64,000 nucleotides of DNA from NCBI GenBank assembly GCA_963575745.1, contig CAUYUJ010010446.1, positions 278,501-342,500 on the forward strand. Direction: 5' to 3'. The notes beneath the pieces were generated by a model. It was not told the DNA's origin. It worked only from the letters and a program-made list of their open reading frames with translations, and did no database searches. Each line of letters opens with the position of its first letter. The first letter of the stretch is position 1. The position numbers and the translations under genes were made by a program. This document shows positions 1-10,135 of the stretch, piece by piece. This DNA comes from Prorocentrum cordatum (lineage: Eukaryota > Sar > Dinophyceae > Prorocentrales > Prorocentraceae).

Positions 1-179
1 CCACGGAAGGTTCTCGAGAGTAACGAGGCGCGTCGCGTGCGCCCAGTGCGTGGATGATTGAGCCCCTGCTTTGCCACGCGCCCCCCGCCCATGTGGAATG
101 ATTTTTTTTGTTTGGGGGGGGCGGGGGGGCCATTAACAGCGAACTCACAGTGCGATGTCCCATGGAGGCGACCCGCCTC

Positions 180-1100
180 AGGATGGCGAGGACGGCCCGA
201 TCGGTATAAGAGCTACTCCTGGCACGCCGCTGTCGGGGGAGCTTGGCGGTCTGGCGGAGCAGCGTGCCATGTTTTTCGTGCGCTCGGACGCTTGCTGCGG
301 CCCGCCAGCGTCCGCGGCCTTGAATCTGCTGAAGGTCGCGGACAGCGCGCAAGGCATCGTGGGGCGGCCCGCCATGCCGAAGCTGGCGTGGCACATCGAT
401 GAGGTCGCGCGCTCCAGCTTTCAGCGCAGTTTCTCTGAGAAGCCCCTCACGCGCAGCAAGACGGAGGGGGGGGAACAGAAGAGGGGAAGGAGGCGGCAAG
501 GAGCGGGAACGTGCCAGCAGCGCCAACCATATCCTTGGACACGCGCGGCGGATCGAAAGATCTGTGGGCCCGTCCTCGGCCGACCAAAGATACGACGGTC
601 TCCGACGATGTGAGACTTCTTGGCAACACTTCACTAGGTCTCAGATACGAGTCAAACTGAACAAGGACGACCAGTGCCGTCAAAGCCTGGAGCAGTGAGC
701 CGCTGGCAAGCTGCATCGCTGAGGGCAGCGCGGCGTCCCCAGGTGGCGGCGGCCTCGTCGGCGCATGCTGCTTGGCCGCCCAGCCGTCCAGGGCGCCCTT
801 TGACTTCTGGAAGTTCGGGCGAGCGGCGGGCCAGCCGCGGATCTTGCGCAGTCCGTAAAGGGAGGGCATTCTCGGCAATGTGCATGGGCTCGCCCGCAAA
901 GAAAAGAGCCTCGCAGCACGGGTTGACGACGTTGTCAGCGCTGTCGACAGCGTCCAACCGTAGCCCCATCGACGAGGCGCAGCCCTCGAGCTCCGCCACC
1001 GCAGCTGCGTAGGCGCCCCTCGTGGCCGGCCGCAGCCTCGCTAGCCGCAGGTAGTCGCCTAGTCGCCCAGCCCTGCCCCGCGAGCGAAGCGTTGGCCCGA
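180..1100 (-). pseudogene. Tyrosine recombinase of a dinoflagellate retroelement, decayed (element 1)
   Basis: Read on the minus strand this is a tyrosine recombinase (phage-integrase fold), the enzyme that would integrate a circular DNA copy of the element. An N-terminal core-binding part is seen at about 1056-900 (peptides LRPATRGAYAAAVAELE and ALFFAGEPMHIAENAL). The catalytic part follows in other frames: FDSYLRPSE at 630-656, the R-H-x-x box RHGGPPHD at 356-379, then IQGRGRWRAAASV and EKHGTLLRQ down to about 250. At the position where this family has the nucleophilic tyrosine (SVRRYEKH-like) the sequence reads SVRAHEKH, a histidine (codon at 278-280). At least two frame changes separate the blocks, so no full protein can be made. 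It lies downstream, on the same strand, of the gag-like ORF at 2166-4200, as in gag-RT-recombinase elements. Family identity is from remembered motif order and is fairly sure. Confidence 0.72.
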
Positions 1101-1116
1101 GCCGCCGGCGCCGCCC

Positions 1117-1794
1117 TCAGCTGCCGCTTTGCCGCGGCCTCCGCGCGCGGCGCGCGCAGCGGCCGTCGGCGCCCGGCCTCGGGGCGGCGCTCTGTCGGCG
1201 GCGGGGGCGGGGCCTCCGCGGCAGCGGGGGGTCGTCGCGACGACCGGGCCCGCGGGCTGCCCGCTCCTGCGCCAGCGGCGCGGCCCCCCGAAGCCGCGCG
1301 GCCCCGGGTCGAGCGCGCTCGGCCGGGAGTCGCGCCATGCATGAGGCGGAGTCTCCGCGGACAGATGGGCGCGCCAGCGCGCGCGGCGGGCTCGGGGGGC
1401 GACGGATCCGCTTGACCGCGGGCTCCTCGGCGGTAACCGCGGCGACGCGTAAGAGCGGCCCTAAGCAAGAGTGCCCTTTGGTGCGCGGCCTTAGGGGGCC
1501 CCGCGGGGGCCTGGCGCAACCGCGCAAGCCGAGGCCGTCGGATTGCATCCACGGTCGGTGGGGCGCGCTTCGACAGATCCCTAGCGCCAGCAGGCAATTG
1601 CGGACCTCCGCCAATTCGTTCTGGGCGCCCCAGAACACCCGCCCGAGGGCTCTGCGAAAGAAGACGTAATCGGGCGCCACCGCGGAATGTTCTGGCACTG
1701 CCGGGCCGCATCGCGATGACGTCTGACCGGGTCCGGCGTCAAGGCCGAAGCCGGGCCGAAACTCGGCCCCCCCGCGGCCGCAAATAACTTTCAA
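1117..1794 (-). pseudogene. Unassigned reading frame between gag-like and recombinase parts of element 1
   Basis: A 225-codon minus-strand open frame with no recognised domain. The first 80 residues look protein-like (APDYVFFRRALGRVFW, then NELAEVRNCLLALGIC), but the remainder is Arg/Ala/Pro-rich and is probably non-coding GC-rich sequence. It occupies the place where the reverse transcriptase of the element should be, yet I see no palm motif, so the RT is either deleted or unrecognisable. The first codon is not an ATG. I treat it as interior retroelement sequence and not as an independent gene. Confidence 0.25.
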
Positions 1795-2165
1795 TCGTAA
1801 AGAATTGAAGTGTAAAGCGCGGAATGCGAAAAGTTATTCAAAGTTAGTCAAAGCTAGTCAAAGCTATTCCAAGACGATTTGGGACCGGCCCCACAGCGGA
1901 GAGCACGTCGCCCGCTCGACTGGGCCCCCCCTCGCAAACGAAACACGCGGCAGAATGCACCGTGCAAGCGTTGCGATCGATTGCGAGGGGCGCACCCTGA
2001 ATCAAGCGCGATCTGATGCGATCGCAGACTGGCGCAGCGCGCGCCGACGCGAGGCCGAGCGCACTCCTCCAGAAAATCTGTCCGACCCCATTAGGGCCAA
2101 CACTAGAGGTCACTCTGGCCAAAGGTCACTCTTGCGTGTAGCCGACGGTGGTCGGCGGAGACTTG

Positions 2166-4200
2166 CTAATTAGGCGGCTGCAGCAGCAGCGGGCGTCCAG
2201 CCCGGGCGTTGCCGAAGGCGTTGATGGGCGAGATATCCTCGACAGTCCGCCGATCACGCTCGCCCGCGCGGGCAGCGCGCTGGGCCGGATACCGAGGCAA
2301 CGAGGCGCGTTCTCCGCGTCGGGCAGCACGAAACAGGCGGCCGCCCCCAGGAAGGGGAAACAGCGAAGGATGGCCCTCGGAGGAGAACCCCTCGGACGAC
2401 CGCCCGCATCGCGCCGGCGGAGCTGCTGGCGATGTCGCTGGCAGGGAAGAGCCCGGCGGAACGCCGGGCCGGGAGGGCGCCGACATGGCGTCTTCAGCCG
2501 TCTGCAGGTCTGGCATTCGGCTTCGCCTTCTCATTCGGCGAAGCCTTCTTTGGCCGTCGCTCCTTGTCGCTTGCGCCCCCTGAACCGGAGGACCTCTCGC
2601 ACTGCTTCGACTCATGCTCAGCTGCTCCTCCCGCCAGAGGCGCTCCTGCTTCAAGATGATCCCCCGGTTTTCCTGCTCCTCGGCGATGAAGGCATTGAAC
2701 TTCGACGTCACCGCGCCCCCAGACTCGTCCAGCTCGCTGCTCAGCATCAGGTCGAGGCCCTCGAACGTCGGATGACGAGGGCACCGCTTGACCGCGCGCT
2801 GGATCTAGAGGGCACGGCGCGCCGCCAGCTCGAAGCTCGCCAGGTTCGCGGCGTCGATCCGATCGTGCACCAGCGCATGGTGGAGGACCTCCAGGATCAC
2901 CCTCAGCTCGAGGGAGGCCCCGCTCTGACGGGCAACGCCCGACTGCTCGACCCAGCACCCCAATTGGCCGTCAGCGAGAGGCCCGAGGCGTCGATTGCGT
3001 CCAAGCAATCGGCGAGCGCCTTGGGCCCACGGAGCGGCCGGGACGGGTCGCCCTGCCCCCTGAGGGCGGAGATGGCGGCACCCAGCTGCACTCGCATGCC
3101 GCGCGAGGGGGGCGGGATCGGCAACGCGCGCGGGCCCCTGCCAGGGCCGCGGCGCTTCTCGGTCACCCACTCGGGCTGATCCTCAGGCTGCGCGTTCTCG
3201 ACCGCCACCCAGCCCACCTCGTCGTCGATCAGCGCCGCCCCCACCGCGTCCCGCGACGCGAAACGGTCCGCGCTGCCCGACAGGCCCGCTTCGACCTCGG
3301 CTCCAATCGAAGCCCTCGACCGCCCGGTCGGCGATCAGCCGGCGGGCCATCCGGGTACCGATGCCTAGCAGGGGCGGCCGCGCCCAGGGCGCGAGCGAGG
3401 TTACGGGCCTCGACCCGCTGGTGGTCGAGCGCATCCTGATCCAAGTCGTAGACGTTGCCGCGGACCCGCTGCGGGAACGACCGCGAGGTACCGTGGGGGG
3501 CGAGCTGCGCCGGGGGGATCTCCCCATCGGGCGTCGCCCCGACCCGCTCTCCCGCGCGTGGCCGGGCACCGGCGGCAGCCTGTGGTGCCATCTGAAGTTC
3601 TCGTCGTCGTCGAAGCTGATGCGCGCCTGGCTCTCGACGACGTCCAACGTCCGCGCGCCCGCAGCCATCAGGCACGAATGGCGTGGAACCGAAGCTGGGC
3701 TGGGCCGTCGCGGACGCCCGCGGGCGTCGGGCGGGGCTCGTCGTCGCCCTTGACCAGCAGGTGGCGCACCTCGCGGGCCGCGAGGGGCCCGCGAGGCTCG
3801 AAGCCGCGACCACCGCCAGTAGCGCGCCGCCGACGAGGCCGAGCAGCAGCCCGGCTGCGAAGCCCCAGCAGGCGGCCGGGGCAGGCGTCGGGCAGGCCGG
3901 CGCGGGCGCCACCTAGCTCGCAGCCCGCCGCTGGGCAGACCGGGCAGGAAGCCTCCAGCGCCGCGGCCCAGCGGGCCGGCGGGCAGGCCGGGCACGGCGG
4001 GCACGCCAGGCACGAGCCGCAGCGGGGCTCGCACCGCAGCTCCGCCGCCGGGCCGGGCGGGCAGCCAAGGCAAGGGGGGGCCGCGAGACCCAGGCCCCCC
4101 CCAGCTGCCCCAGCCAGGGCCCCGCGGCGCAGAGGGCGCCCAGCATCCACCGCGAAGGCCAAGCCGGAGCGCCCCCCTCCGAACGGCTTTTGAGCCACCA
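2166..4200 (-). pseudogene. Gag-like ORF of dinoflagellate retroelement (Cys-rich head, membrane segment, helical core), frameshifted
   Basis: On the minus strand a coherent protein can be followed through three frames. It starts near 4080 with a Cys/Pro head (CEPRCGSCLACPPCPACP), then a hydrophobic segment at about 3880-3800 (GFAAGLLLGLVGGALLAVVA), then ISFDDDENFRWHHRLPPVPG near 3600, EVGWVAVENAQPEDQPEWV near 3200, PLRGPKALADCLDAIDASGL near 3000, and DRIDAANLASFELAARRAL near 2830. A TAG interrupts the frame at 2805-2807, after which the same frame continues with FEGLDLMLSSELDESGG and a charged helix EEQENRGIILKQERLWREEQ. This order (membrane head, 'PLxGPRT', 'DQLDIANLASxELACR', 'FEGLDL') is one I recall from the first ORF of dinoflagellate gag/RT/recombinase elements. 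Function as a nucleocapsid-like protein is inference. Frameshifts and the TAG make it a pseudogene. Confidence 0.65.
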
Positions 4201-5005
4201 CATCATCAGGGATCACATATATATATATATATATGCACACACACTCACGAACAAGAAGCTCCGTCCTAGGAAAACCGGTCGGACGACAAAACAACCAAAA
4301 ACAAAACATGGAGGGAAGGGGGCAGGGCGCCAGAAAGACAATATCTAGTGAACGCCAGGTCACAGCCAATGGCTCCGCTGGCGGGCCATCCGCACTCGGC
4401 CAGCACTAACAGCCCCAATCGGGGGCGAGGAGCGTGAGGCCCCAACCCAAGTTTCCTTGGAAACTCGCAACAAGAAGTAGATGTGTGCACGCCCATCGGC
4501 GAGATGAGTTCTCGCGCGCGCGTCCCGGGCGCTCGCGCGCCCGAGATCTCAAGACGCCCCCCAGGAAGGCCTGAGGCCAAAGGCGATAACGTCCAGCCGA
4601 CCCTAGGATGACGCCGCCCCAACACGATACCGCCATGGATTCTGGACAGTCTCAGGCCGGCCCGAAGATACCGAAAAAAGGGGCCACGCGCGACGCCAAT
4701 ATGGCCAGATAGCAGCAAGATGGACCCACGCGCGCCCAGGGTGGCCGCAGAGTGGACGCGCGACGGCTGCGCGATCCAAGCATGACCGAGATGCGAGCTC
4801 AATATGACTTCAAGACGGCCCCGACACGCCAATCATGCTACTAATTCGGGGCCCAAACTTACTTCGAGCGGATCCTGGCATGGGTGGATTCGTGAACGAC
4901 CTGGGAAATTTGCTTGCACCATTTTTACCATGTGGTTTGTTAGCCTGGCTGAACTAAAACTATGATATGAAAAGGGCGGGATCCCGCCCGGCCCACGGCA
5001 GAAGA
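4201..5005. other. No gene recognised; short AT microsatellite
   Basis: Contains an (AT)n run at 4217-4234 and sequence rich in GGCCxCGCGCG-like words. Open frames exist on the minus strand but carry no recognisable protein pattern. Nothing else is seen. Confidence 0.5.
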
Positions 5006-6661
5006 CTACATTGCTAGGCTTCTAGGGGGGGGGGGCTCGGGCGGGGCGTAGTGCACTCCTGCTGTCTTCCGCAAGCTTTCCAACGGCCTTCCGCCAATCT
5101 TCCGCCGCGCGTTGCTTCCGTCGGCTGAGCGAGCGATGTGACGAACGTCCAAGGCATTTTCAATGGGCCGATGTAGTGATTGAGGACATCGGCAAGGCGA
5201 TCGCGGCGCACCGAAGCCACTGGCGGCGCCCGCCCCCGCGGAACGGAGGGGCAGAAGCTGCCGAGCGGGCGGCCGCCCCGAGCCGGGCGCAGAGCCCGTC
5301 TGCATGATGCGAATTAGCACACGCGCGACCGATCGACGCAGGAGAAGAAGGAAAAGCAAAGGGAGGAGGAAGGGGGGCCTGGTTGGTCGCAGGGTCTTGC
5401 TTGGACGTAGGAATCGGAATGGGGCCCAGTTCTGCCTTCGCTGCTCTGCGCGCATGGCGCGGTCTGCTGTCGCAAGCCCCCCCTTCCTGCGCCGTTGCCT
5501 CCCCCGCGCCCGCCCCGCGCCTCTGTCCCGTCGCCCAGCCATCTTCTCGGGCAGCTGCCTCCCTTTCTCTAATTTGAGGAGGGCGCTGTACTTCTCATGC
5601 CCCGACTCGCCCCCCCGCGCTTCTGCCGCTCTAATCCTCGCTTCCTCTTTCCCATTCCTCGGCGCACTCGGGTCTTCCATATGCGCCGCGGGGTCGAGGG
5701 CCCCCCAGGTCAACTCCACTGGGGCCCCCTGGTCTGGTGGCGCTCTCCTCTTCTTAGCTCCCCTGCAATACTTCAACGTGCCCCCCTCATCCATGGCGGC
5801 CCGCGCTCCTGCATCGGCGTCCTCTGTCGGCGGTGGCCTGGGTCCGCGTGTCTGCGGTTCTCGCGCAGAGTCCGAATGCGCATAGGTTTTGCCAGCGAGC
5901 CTCCTAGGCGGGGGCGCCCGAGCTCGCGCAGCCATTGCTCCCGGGAAGCAGGCGCGCGCACCCCCTCGCGGCGGCTTCTCGGACAACGCGTTCACCAGGG
6001 ACTGGGGGTTCGGGAGCGCAGACAGTCCGAATCGTTCATATTCCTCATTGTACATTGCATCGTGCATATAGTTTCGGTTATCCCTTGTTGCGCCATGGAC
6101 GTGGCTGACCCCGTCCCCTTTGGGTGCCCCGTGGTGCGCTTGGGGGGGAAGAGCCAGTGGGCGTGCCTCATGGCGCCGTCGCGCTGGCGTCTTCGGGGTC
6201 TTCTGCCAGGGTCTCTGCAGCGATGGGGGGCGGGAGTGCGCAACCCCTCCGCGGCGAATCGACGGCGGGGGCGGCTGGGTCCTCGGACCTTTCCCCTGCC
6301 TCGCGCCCCGGGAGGGCAGGCGGCTACGCCCCTGGCCCCGACGGTGCGCACTGGGCGCCCTCAGACGCGCGGCGTCGTTCGGCGCCTCCACGGGGCCCTC
6401 AGAACACGGATCGGCCGACCAGGCGTCAGAGACGAAAGCCGATCGCACGGAGATGCAAGGCGGCGTAGAAGGCGAGGAATTCTCGGGCGAAGCGCCGTCG
6501 CGCTTTCTATCGCGCGTCACTGTTGCATAGAACAGAGAAACGAGAAAAGGCTCGGGGGGGATTTTCCTTCGGGGGGGAACCTGGGAAGCGCGCAAATAGG
6601 GTCGCGTCGTGGATGCGAGCCATCTCAAATTCAGACCGAATGTTTGCTCACACTTGTGCAA
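5006..6661 (-). CDS. Hypothetical protein, long uninterrupted frame of 551 codons
   Basis: This is the longest non-repetitive open frame in the window. It has no internal stop despite neighbours that decay quickly. The translation is hydrophilic, rich in Arg, Pro, Ala and Gly, with a more ordinary stretch in the middle (RNYMHDAMYNEEYERFGLSA near 6060) and a charged part (HEKYSALLKLEKGRQLPEKM near 5550). A hydrophobic run of prolines and leucines near 5360-5330 is encoded by a pyrimidine-rich tract. The first codon at 6661 is TTG, so the true start is unknown; the first internal ATG that looks plausible lies near 6070. High GC lengthens open frames by chance, because stop codons become rare, so expression is not assured. 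No family is recognised. Confidence 0.35.
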   Translation of the reverse strand: MHKCEQTFGLNLRWLASTTRPYLRASQVPPRRKIPPEPFLVSLFYATVTRDRKRDGASPENSSPSTPPCISVRSAFVSDAWSADPCSEGPVEAPNDAARLRAPSAHRRGQGRSRLPSRGARQGKGPRTQPPPPSIRRGGVAHSRPPSLQRPWQKTPKTPARRRHEARPLALPPQAHHGAPKGDGVSHVHGATRDNRNYMHDAMYNEEYERFGLSALPNPQSLVNALSEKPPRGGARACFPGAMAARARAPPPRRLAGKTYAHSDSAREPQTRGPRPPPTEDADAGARAAMDEGGTLKYCRGAKKRRAPPDQGAPVELTWGALDPAAHMEDPSAPRNGKEEARIRAAEARGGESGHEKYSALLKLEKGRQLPEKMAGRRDRGAGRARGRQRRRKGGLATADRAMRAEQRRQNWAPFRFLRPSKTLRPTRPPFLLPLLFLLLLRRSVARVLIRIMQTGSAPGSGRPPARQLLPLRSAGAGAASGFGAPRSPCRCPQSLHRPIENALDVRHIARSADGSNARRKIGGRPLESLRKTAGVHYAPPEPPPPRSLAM

Positions 6662-6879
6662 GCGCGTCGGTGGGAATGTGGCATGTTCACGGGGGTCAAT
6701 TTCTACCAGAATGGCGTCCGGGAGTATGATGTCGGGTCAAAGGTATGGGCCTTCATCATTCGTGGAAAGGTTTGCGCGGTGCTGAACCAATGCCCTACAG
6801 CATTGTGGAGGGTGGGGGGATCGAGGGCGACGGTGTCGGGGGAGTGGGATAGGAACAAGGGGCGAGGGCCACGGGTGTC

Positions 6880-7112
6880 GCGTCGCCCCGGGAGGGCCGA
6901 CGTCGGGGGATATCCCTCGCTGTTTGCTACGCCCCAGTCTCGGGCGCCACCCATGAGGAACCCAGAAGCGCCCTCGACGAACAATTGAAGCACGTGGGGT
7001 CCCGCGCGCGAGGACGTGACAACCTACTCATCGTTGGCGGCGACTTCACTGCAGAGGCGATATTACGACCCCATATTAGAAGGAGCCCCACGCGCAGTGG
7101 ATGCGCCTGAAC
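6880..7112 (+). pseudogene. LINE endonuclease (EEP fold) remnant
   Basis: In one plus-strand frame the sequence reads ISLAVCYAPVSGATHEEPRS (6907-6966), then LDEQLKHVG and NLLIVGGDFTAEA (about 7018-7056). A 'YAPxSG' strand followed 25-30 residues later by 'LLIxGDFNA' is the signature of the endonuclease/exonuclease/phosphatase domain of non-LTR retrotransposons, where the D and N of GDFN bind metal and phosphate. Here the N is replaced by T. The same frame is stopped by TAG at 6850-6852 on the upstream side and by TGA at 7110-7112. The sequence up to about 7520 may be further decayed element. It is a dead fragment. Confidence 0.6.
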
Positions 7113-7414
7113 AACCGACACTTGAGACAACATCGCACGCTTGACAGCCTCCAGGGCCGAGATGCGGATATCATAATTGCGGGCGCCCCCATGGAACAGA
7201 CCAAGAGTTGGGGAAGACAGCTTCAACATCAAAATGCTCCCAGAGACGGATGGATGCTCTTCGACCCGTGGGGCCTCCCCGGGATTCGGCACTAAAGCAG
7301 CTCCACCACCTGCGTGGGGCCCCTCACAGTATGAACCGGCAACTTTGCGATTGGGCCCGACGCGCTGGCGCAATTCGGCAACTGCGGCAAATGACCCACG
7401 CGTCTCCTGAAGCT

Positions 7415-8848
7415 TTAGCAGCGCCCTCGAACGAACGATGGCACTCTGAGCACGAAGCCGCCGTGCCATGCCCGATTAGGCATGCGAGCAGAGCGCCCGA
7501 GCGTTCCGCGTGACGAAGCCCACCGAAGTCCTGCCCGTGAGGCTGTTACCCACACCGATCGACCTAATTCGGGGCGAAGACGCGCTTGCCCAAGGCGACC
7601 GTGGCCGCATAGTGCAGCCCCAATGTCCGCGACGCCACTCTTGCTCCACAGCGCCGCGGGGAGCTCACCGGGTGCGACCTTGATCTTGGCGACAGGCTCC
7701 CACTGATAAGTGAGCATGCCAGCTCCGCTGTCGATGTAAATCTTGGACGGAGTACGATGCTGCTCCTCAAGCGCCCCCCTGATAGCGCGGCATGCTCTCT
7801 CGCGTGCGAGATCAGCCCAGTTCTTGCCCCGAACGACAGATACTGGAATAGAACGACCACCAGGCGCCGAAACCGCAAACGATCTCCATTGACCACCCGC
7901 GAGACGAAGTGCGCTCTGACAGTGTCGAACGCGGGCAAGCTTGGCGGCCTCCATTGGGCCCTCCATGCGCATGGCGAAGCCCTTGCCCAGCTGTGGGCCC
8001 TCAAGCTGCAGCCCCTTGCTTCCCATGCCCGTAACCGCACGCAGCGACCCACCCCTGCAGACACTCCATCGCGTGCATGAGGGAGATCTCTTCCTTTGGA
8101 TTGTTCTGAAGATCGTAGGATCAACCTCGGGATCCCAGTCGGCGGCGAAGGCAAACTGGGCCCGCGATGGGACCGTCTTCGCCAAGCCCAGCTCGCCCTC
8201 CAGGCGCGCGAACCGCTCTTGCAGGTCACGCTGTACCATCTCCATCGCGGACAGCTTCTCACCGGCAGCGTTGAGCCTGGATGTAAGCGAAGCGAGATGG
8301 CTCTCAACCAGTGCGTCGAACTTCTTGAAAGCGGGGCCAATCGCAGCAGCCAGAGCGCCAGGAATATGAGCATGTATCGAATTGAGGCAGACCGTGGACA
8401 TCTCACGCAGGCACCGCTCCTGGAACTGAGCAAACAACTCGTCGTGGACCGCGGACACGTCCTTACGGAGCTGCTCCCAAAGTAAGTCTGCCACTCGGGG
8501 ATCGGAGCCCCTCGTCCCCGTGCCAGCGGCCGTCCCAGCACGCACAGGACTCCCAGCAACGGGCGTGCCAGGGTCGGAAGCAACAGGTGTGTCAAGAACA
8601 TCATGAGCAGCAGTACGGGCAGACGCCATGCCCGCAGCAGCCTGTCCCATGCGCACGTCAGCCATCTCCTGCGGCGGGAACGTCGGGACAGTTTCCCATG
8701 CCTCCTGCGTGGAACGACCAGGGCTGCGAGACCGCACCGGGGGACCAGGCGAGGCCAGAGCAGGAGCGGCGGCAGCAGCACGAGAGCCATCGTCATGAGG
8801 GTGTTGCCCACGAGCGCCAGAGCGAAGAGGCGAGACCACGTCCTGCAT
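7415..8848 (-). CDS. Retroelement ORF1-like protein (coiled coil plus C-terminal nucleic-acid-associated domain), spliced-leader tagged
   Basis: About 477 codons from the first in-frame ATG at 8848. The frame stays open upstream as far as the spliced leader at 9070-9090. Order of parts: a Ser/Pro/Ala-rich N-terminal third; a helical charged region (WEQLRKDVSAVHDELFAQF and MEMVQRDLQERFARLEGELG, about 8480-8190); then a globular part with LEGPQLGKGFAMRMEG, GGQWRSFAVSAPGG, ARERACRAIRGALEEQ and YQWEPVAKIKVAPGELPAALW (about 8000-7640). The last pattern recalls the ORF that precedes the endonuclease/RT in dinoflagellate LINE-like elements. Between about 8110 and 8010 the reading sense is poor, which suggests a compensated frameshift. 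The ATG directly after the leader (9069) is in another frame. The role, RNA binding for retrotransposition, is inferred from family resemblance only. Confidence 0.6.
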   Translation of the reverse strand: MQDVVSPLRSGARGQHPHDDGSRAAAAAPALASPGPPVRSRSPGRSTQEAWETVPTFPPQEMADVRMGQAAAGMASARTAAHDVLDTPVASDPGTPVAGSPVRAGTAAGTGTRGSDPRVADLLWEQLRKDVSAVHDELFAQFQERCLREMSTVCLNSIHAHIPGALAAAIGPAFKKFDALVESHLASLTSRLNAAGEKLSAMEMVQRDLQERFARLEGELGLAKTVPSRAQFAFAADWDPEVDPTIFRTIQRKRSPSCTRWSVCRGGSLRAVTGMGSKGLQLEGPQLGKGFAMRMEGPMEAAKLARVRHCQSALRLAGGQWRSFAVSAPGGRSIPVSVVRGKNWADLARERACRAIRGALEEQHRTPSKIYIDSGAGMLTYQWEPVAKIKVAPGELPAALWSKSGVADIGAALCGHGRLGQARLRPELGRSVWVTASRAGLRWASSRGTLGRSARMPNRAWHGGFVLRVPSFVRGRC

Positions 8849-9069
8849 TGAACCAGAAGACCCTGAAGCAGCACGGCGGTGGCGCGGGGTAAGTTTGACG
8901 CCCTTCTTATGTCCATCCCGTCCATGGAAGAAGGTGTGAGAACACAAAGCGACGCGAGAGGGGGACAGACTCTTGGCCCCAGCAGCGCGCAGCTCGACTG
9001 GGGTTGCCTGAAACGGGACCCACCCCCGGACTAGAGGTATCCACTTCTTGCCCAGTGGACAAAAAACAT

Positions 9070-9090
9070 CTTGAGCCAAAATGGCTACGC
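9070..9090 (-). other. Genomic copy of dinoflagellate spliced leader
   Basis: The minus strand reads CGTAGCCATTTTGGCTCAAG without a mismatch over 20 nt. The dinoflagellate leader has one more C and a variable first base at the 5' end, where this copy has G. The leader is normally joined to mRNAs by trans-splicing, so its presence in DNA marks a reverse-transcribed, reinserted mRNA. It directly heads the minus-strand frame ending at 7415. Confidence 0.88.
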
Positions 9091-10135
9091 ACCGAAACGC
9101 CGACTACGAGGAGGAGGAGGAGGAGGAGGAGGAGGCAAGAGTTAGAGAGGGGAACTGGGAGCAGGAGGAGGCGCTCTTGCCAGAAGGGTGCAAGGAGTCG
9201 CAAGCAGGCTGACACCCACGCCGCGCGTCTCTCCCCAGCCTCCCCGACGCATGCGGCCTGCATCCGTCATTTCCGTTCCCCTCCTCCCCGTGACCTTGCT
9301 GAGCATGAGCCAAACGGGCCCGGCAAGAAACAAATCCTGCAATGTTTTCATAACTGTCCCTCACCCTGGAGTCCCCAAGGAACCCGGGCCGTCAAGAGAT
9401 GGCTCACGATGATGAGCTGGCCCTGGGGCCCCGTTTCAGTCAGGAGCCCGTTCCTTCATGACGAGTCTTCTGCCCCTCCACTCCTGCCGTGATGCTGAGG
9501 GGCTGGGTTCGGGGGTCAAAGATCGACCCCCAGACCTGACCAGGGGTGCGTCCTGGCTGGACTTCCAAAGTAGAATCCAGCCGAGACGACGAGTAGCCCC
9601 GAGGAGGCCTGAAAAGGCCAAAACCACTCAAGGCCTTGGTCCTCGAACATCGAGCCCCAAACCTGGAGAAACTTGCCGTCGTCGTCCATGGCCCCCACCC
9701 TCTCTCCTTCCTCCATATTTGTCCCCACTCCTCCTCTTCCTCCTCCTCCTCCTCTTCCTTCGCCGCCTCCTCCGTCTCCTCTGTTGCCGCATCATCTGGC
9801 CTCCTCCGCCTCTACCCATCCTCCTCATGTTCCTCCCCCTTCATCCTCCCCGCCCTGGTCCTCACTCTCCTTCTCCTCCACAACATCCTCCTCCAATACT
9901 TCTGTGAGTCGCTCGTCCTGATCCTTCGGAACTGCGCGTCGAACGGCACGTGCTTCACCTGGAGTCCGTTACCGAACCCGCCCATGGTCTCATCGACTGT
10001 TTTGATGAACCTGGACAGGGCAACGGCAGGGTTGCGTGGGGGAGGCAAAAAGAAGAGGCGGAGAGGAAGAAGCAAGCGGACAGAGAGACAGGGCTACGAG
10101 AAAGGGAGACGATGCATACAGATGTGCGAATAGCT
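9091..10135. repeat. AGG/CTC-rich and unassigned sequence
   Basis: Holds an (AGG)n tract at 9108-9134 and a pyrimidine-rich tract with many CTC triplets at about 9720-9890. Open frames here encode only Ser/Leu/Pro or Arg/Glu runs from these tracts. No gene is supported. Confidence 0.6.

Noticed and set aside
4266-4832. 188-codon minus-strand ORF with hydrophobic C-terminus
   Set aside because: Composition follows local short repeats and there is no start context or motif; judged to be chance.
5992-6530. Plus-strand ORFs overlapping the 551-codon minus-strand frame
   Set aside because: Less natural composition and shorter; likely complements of the minus-strand frame.
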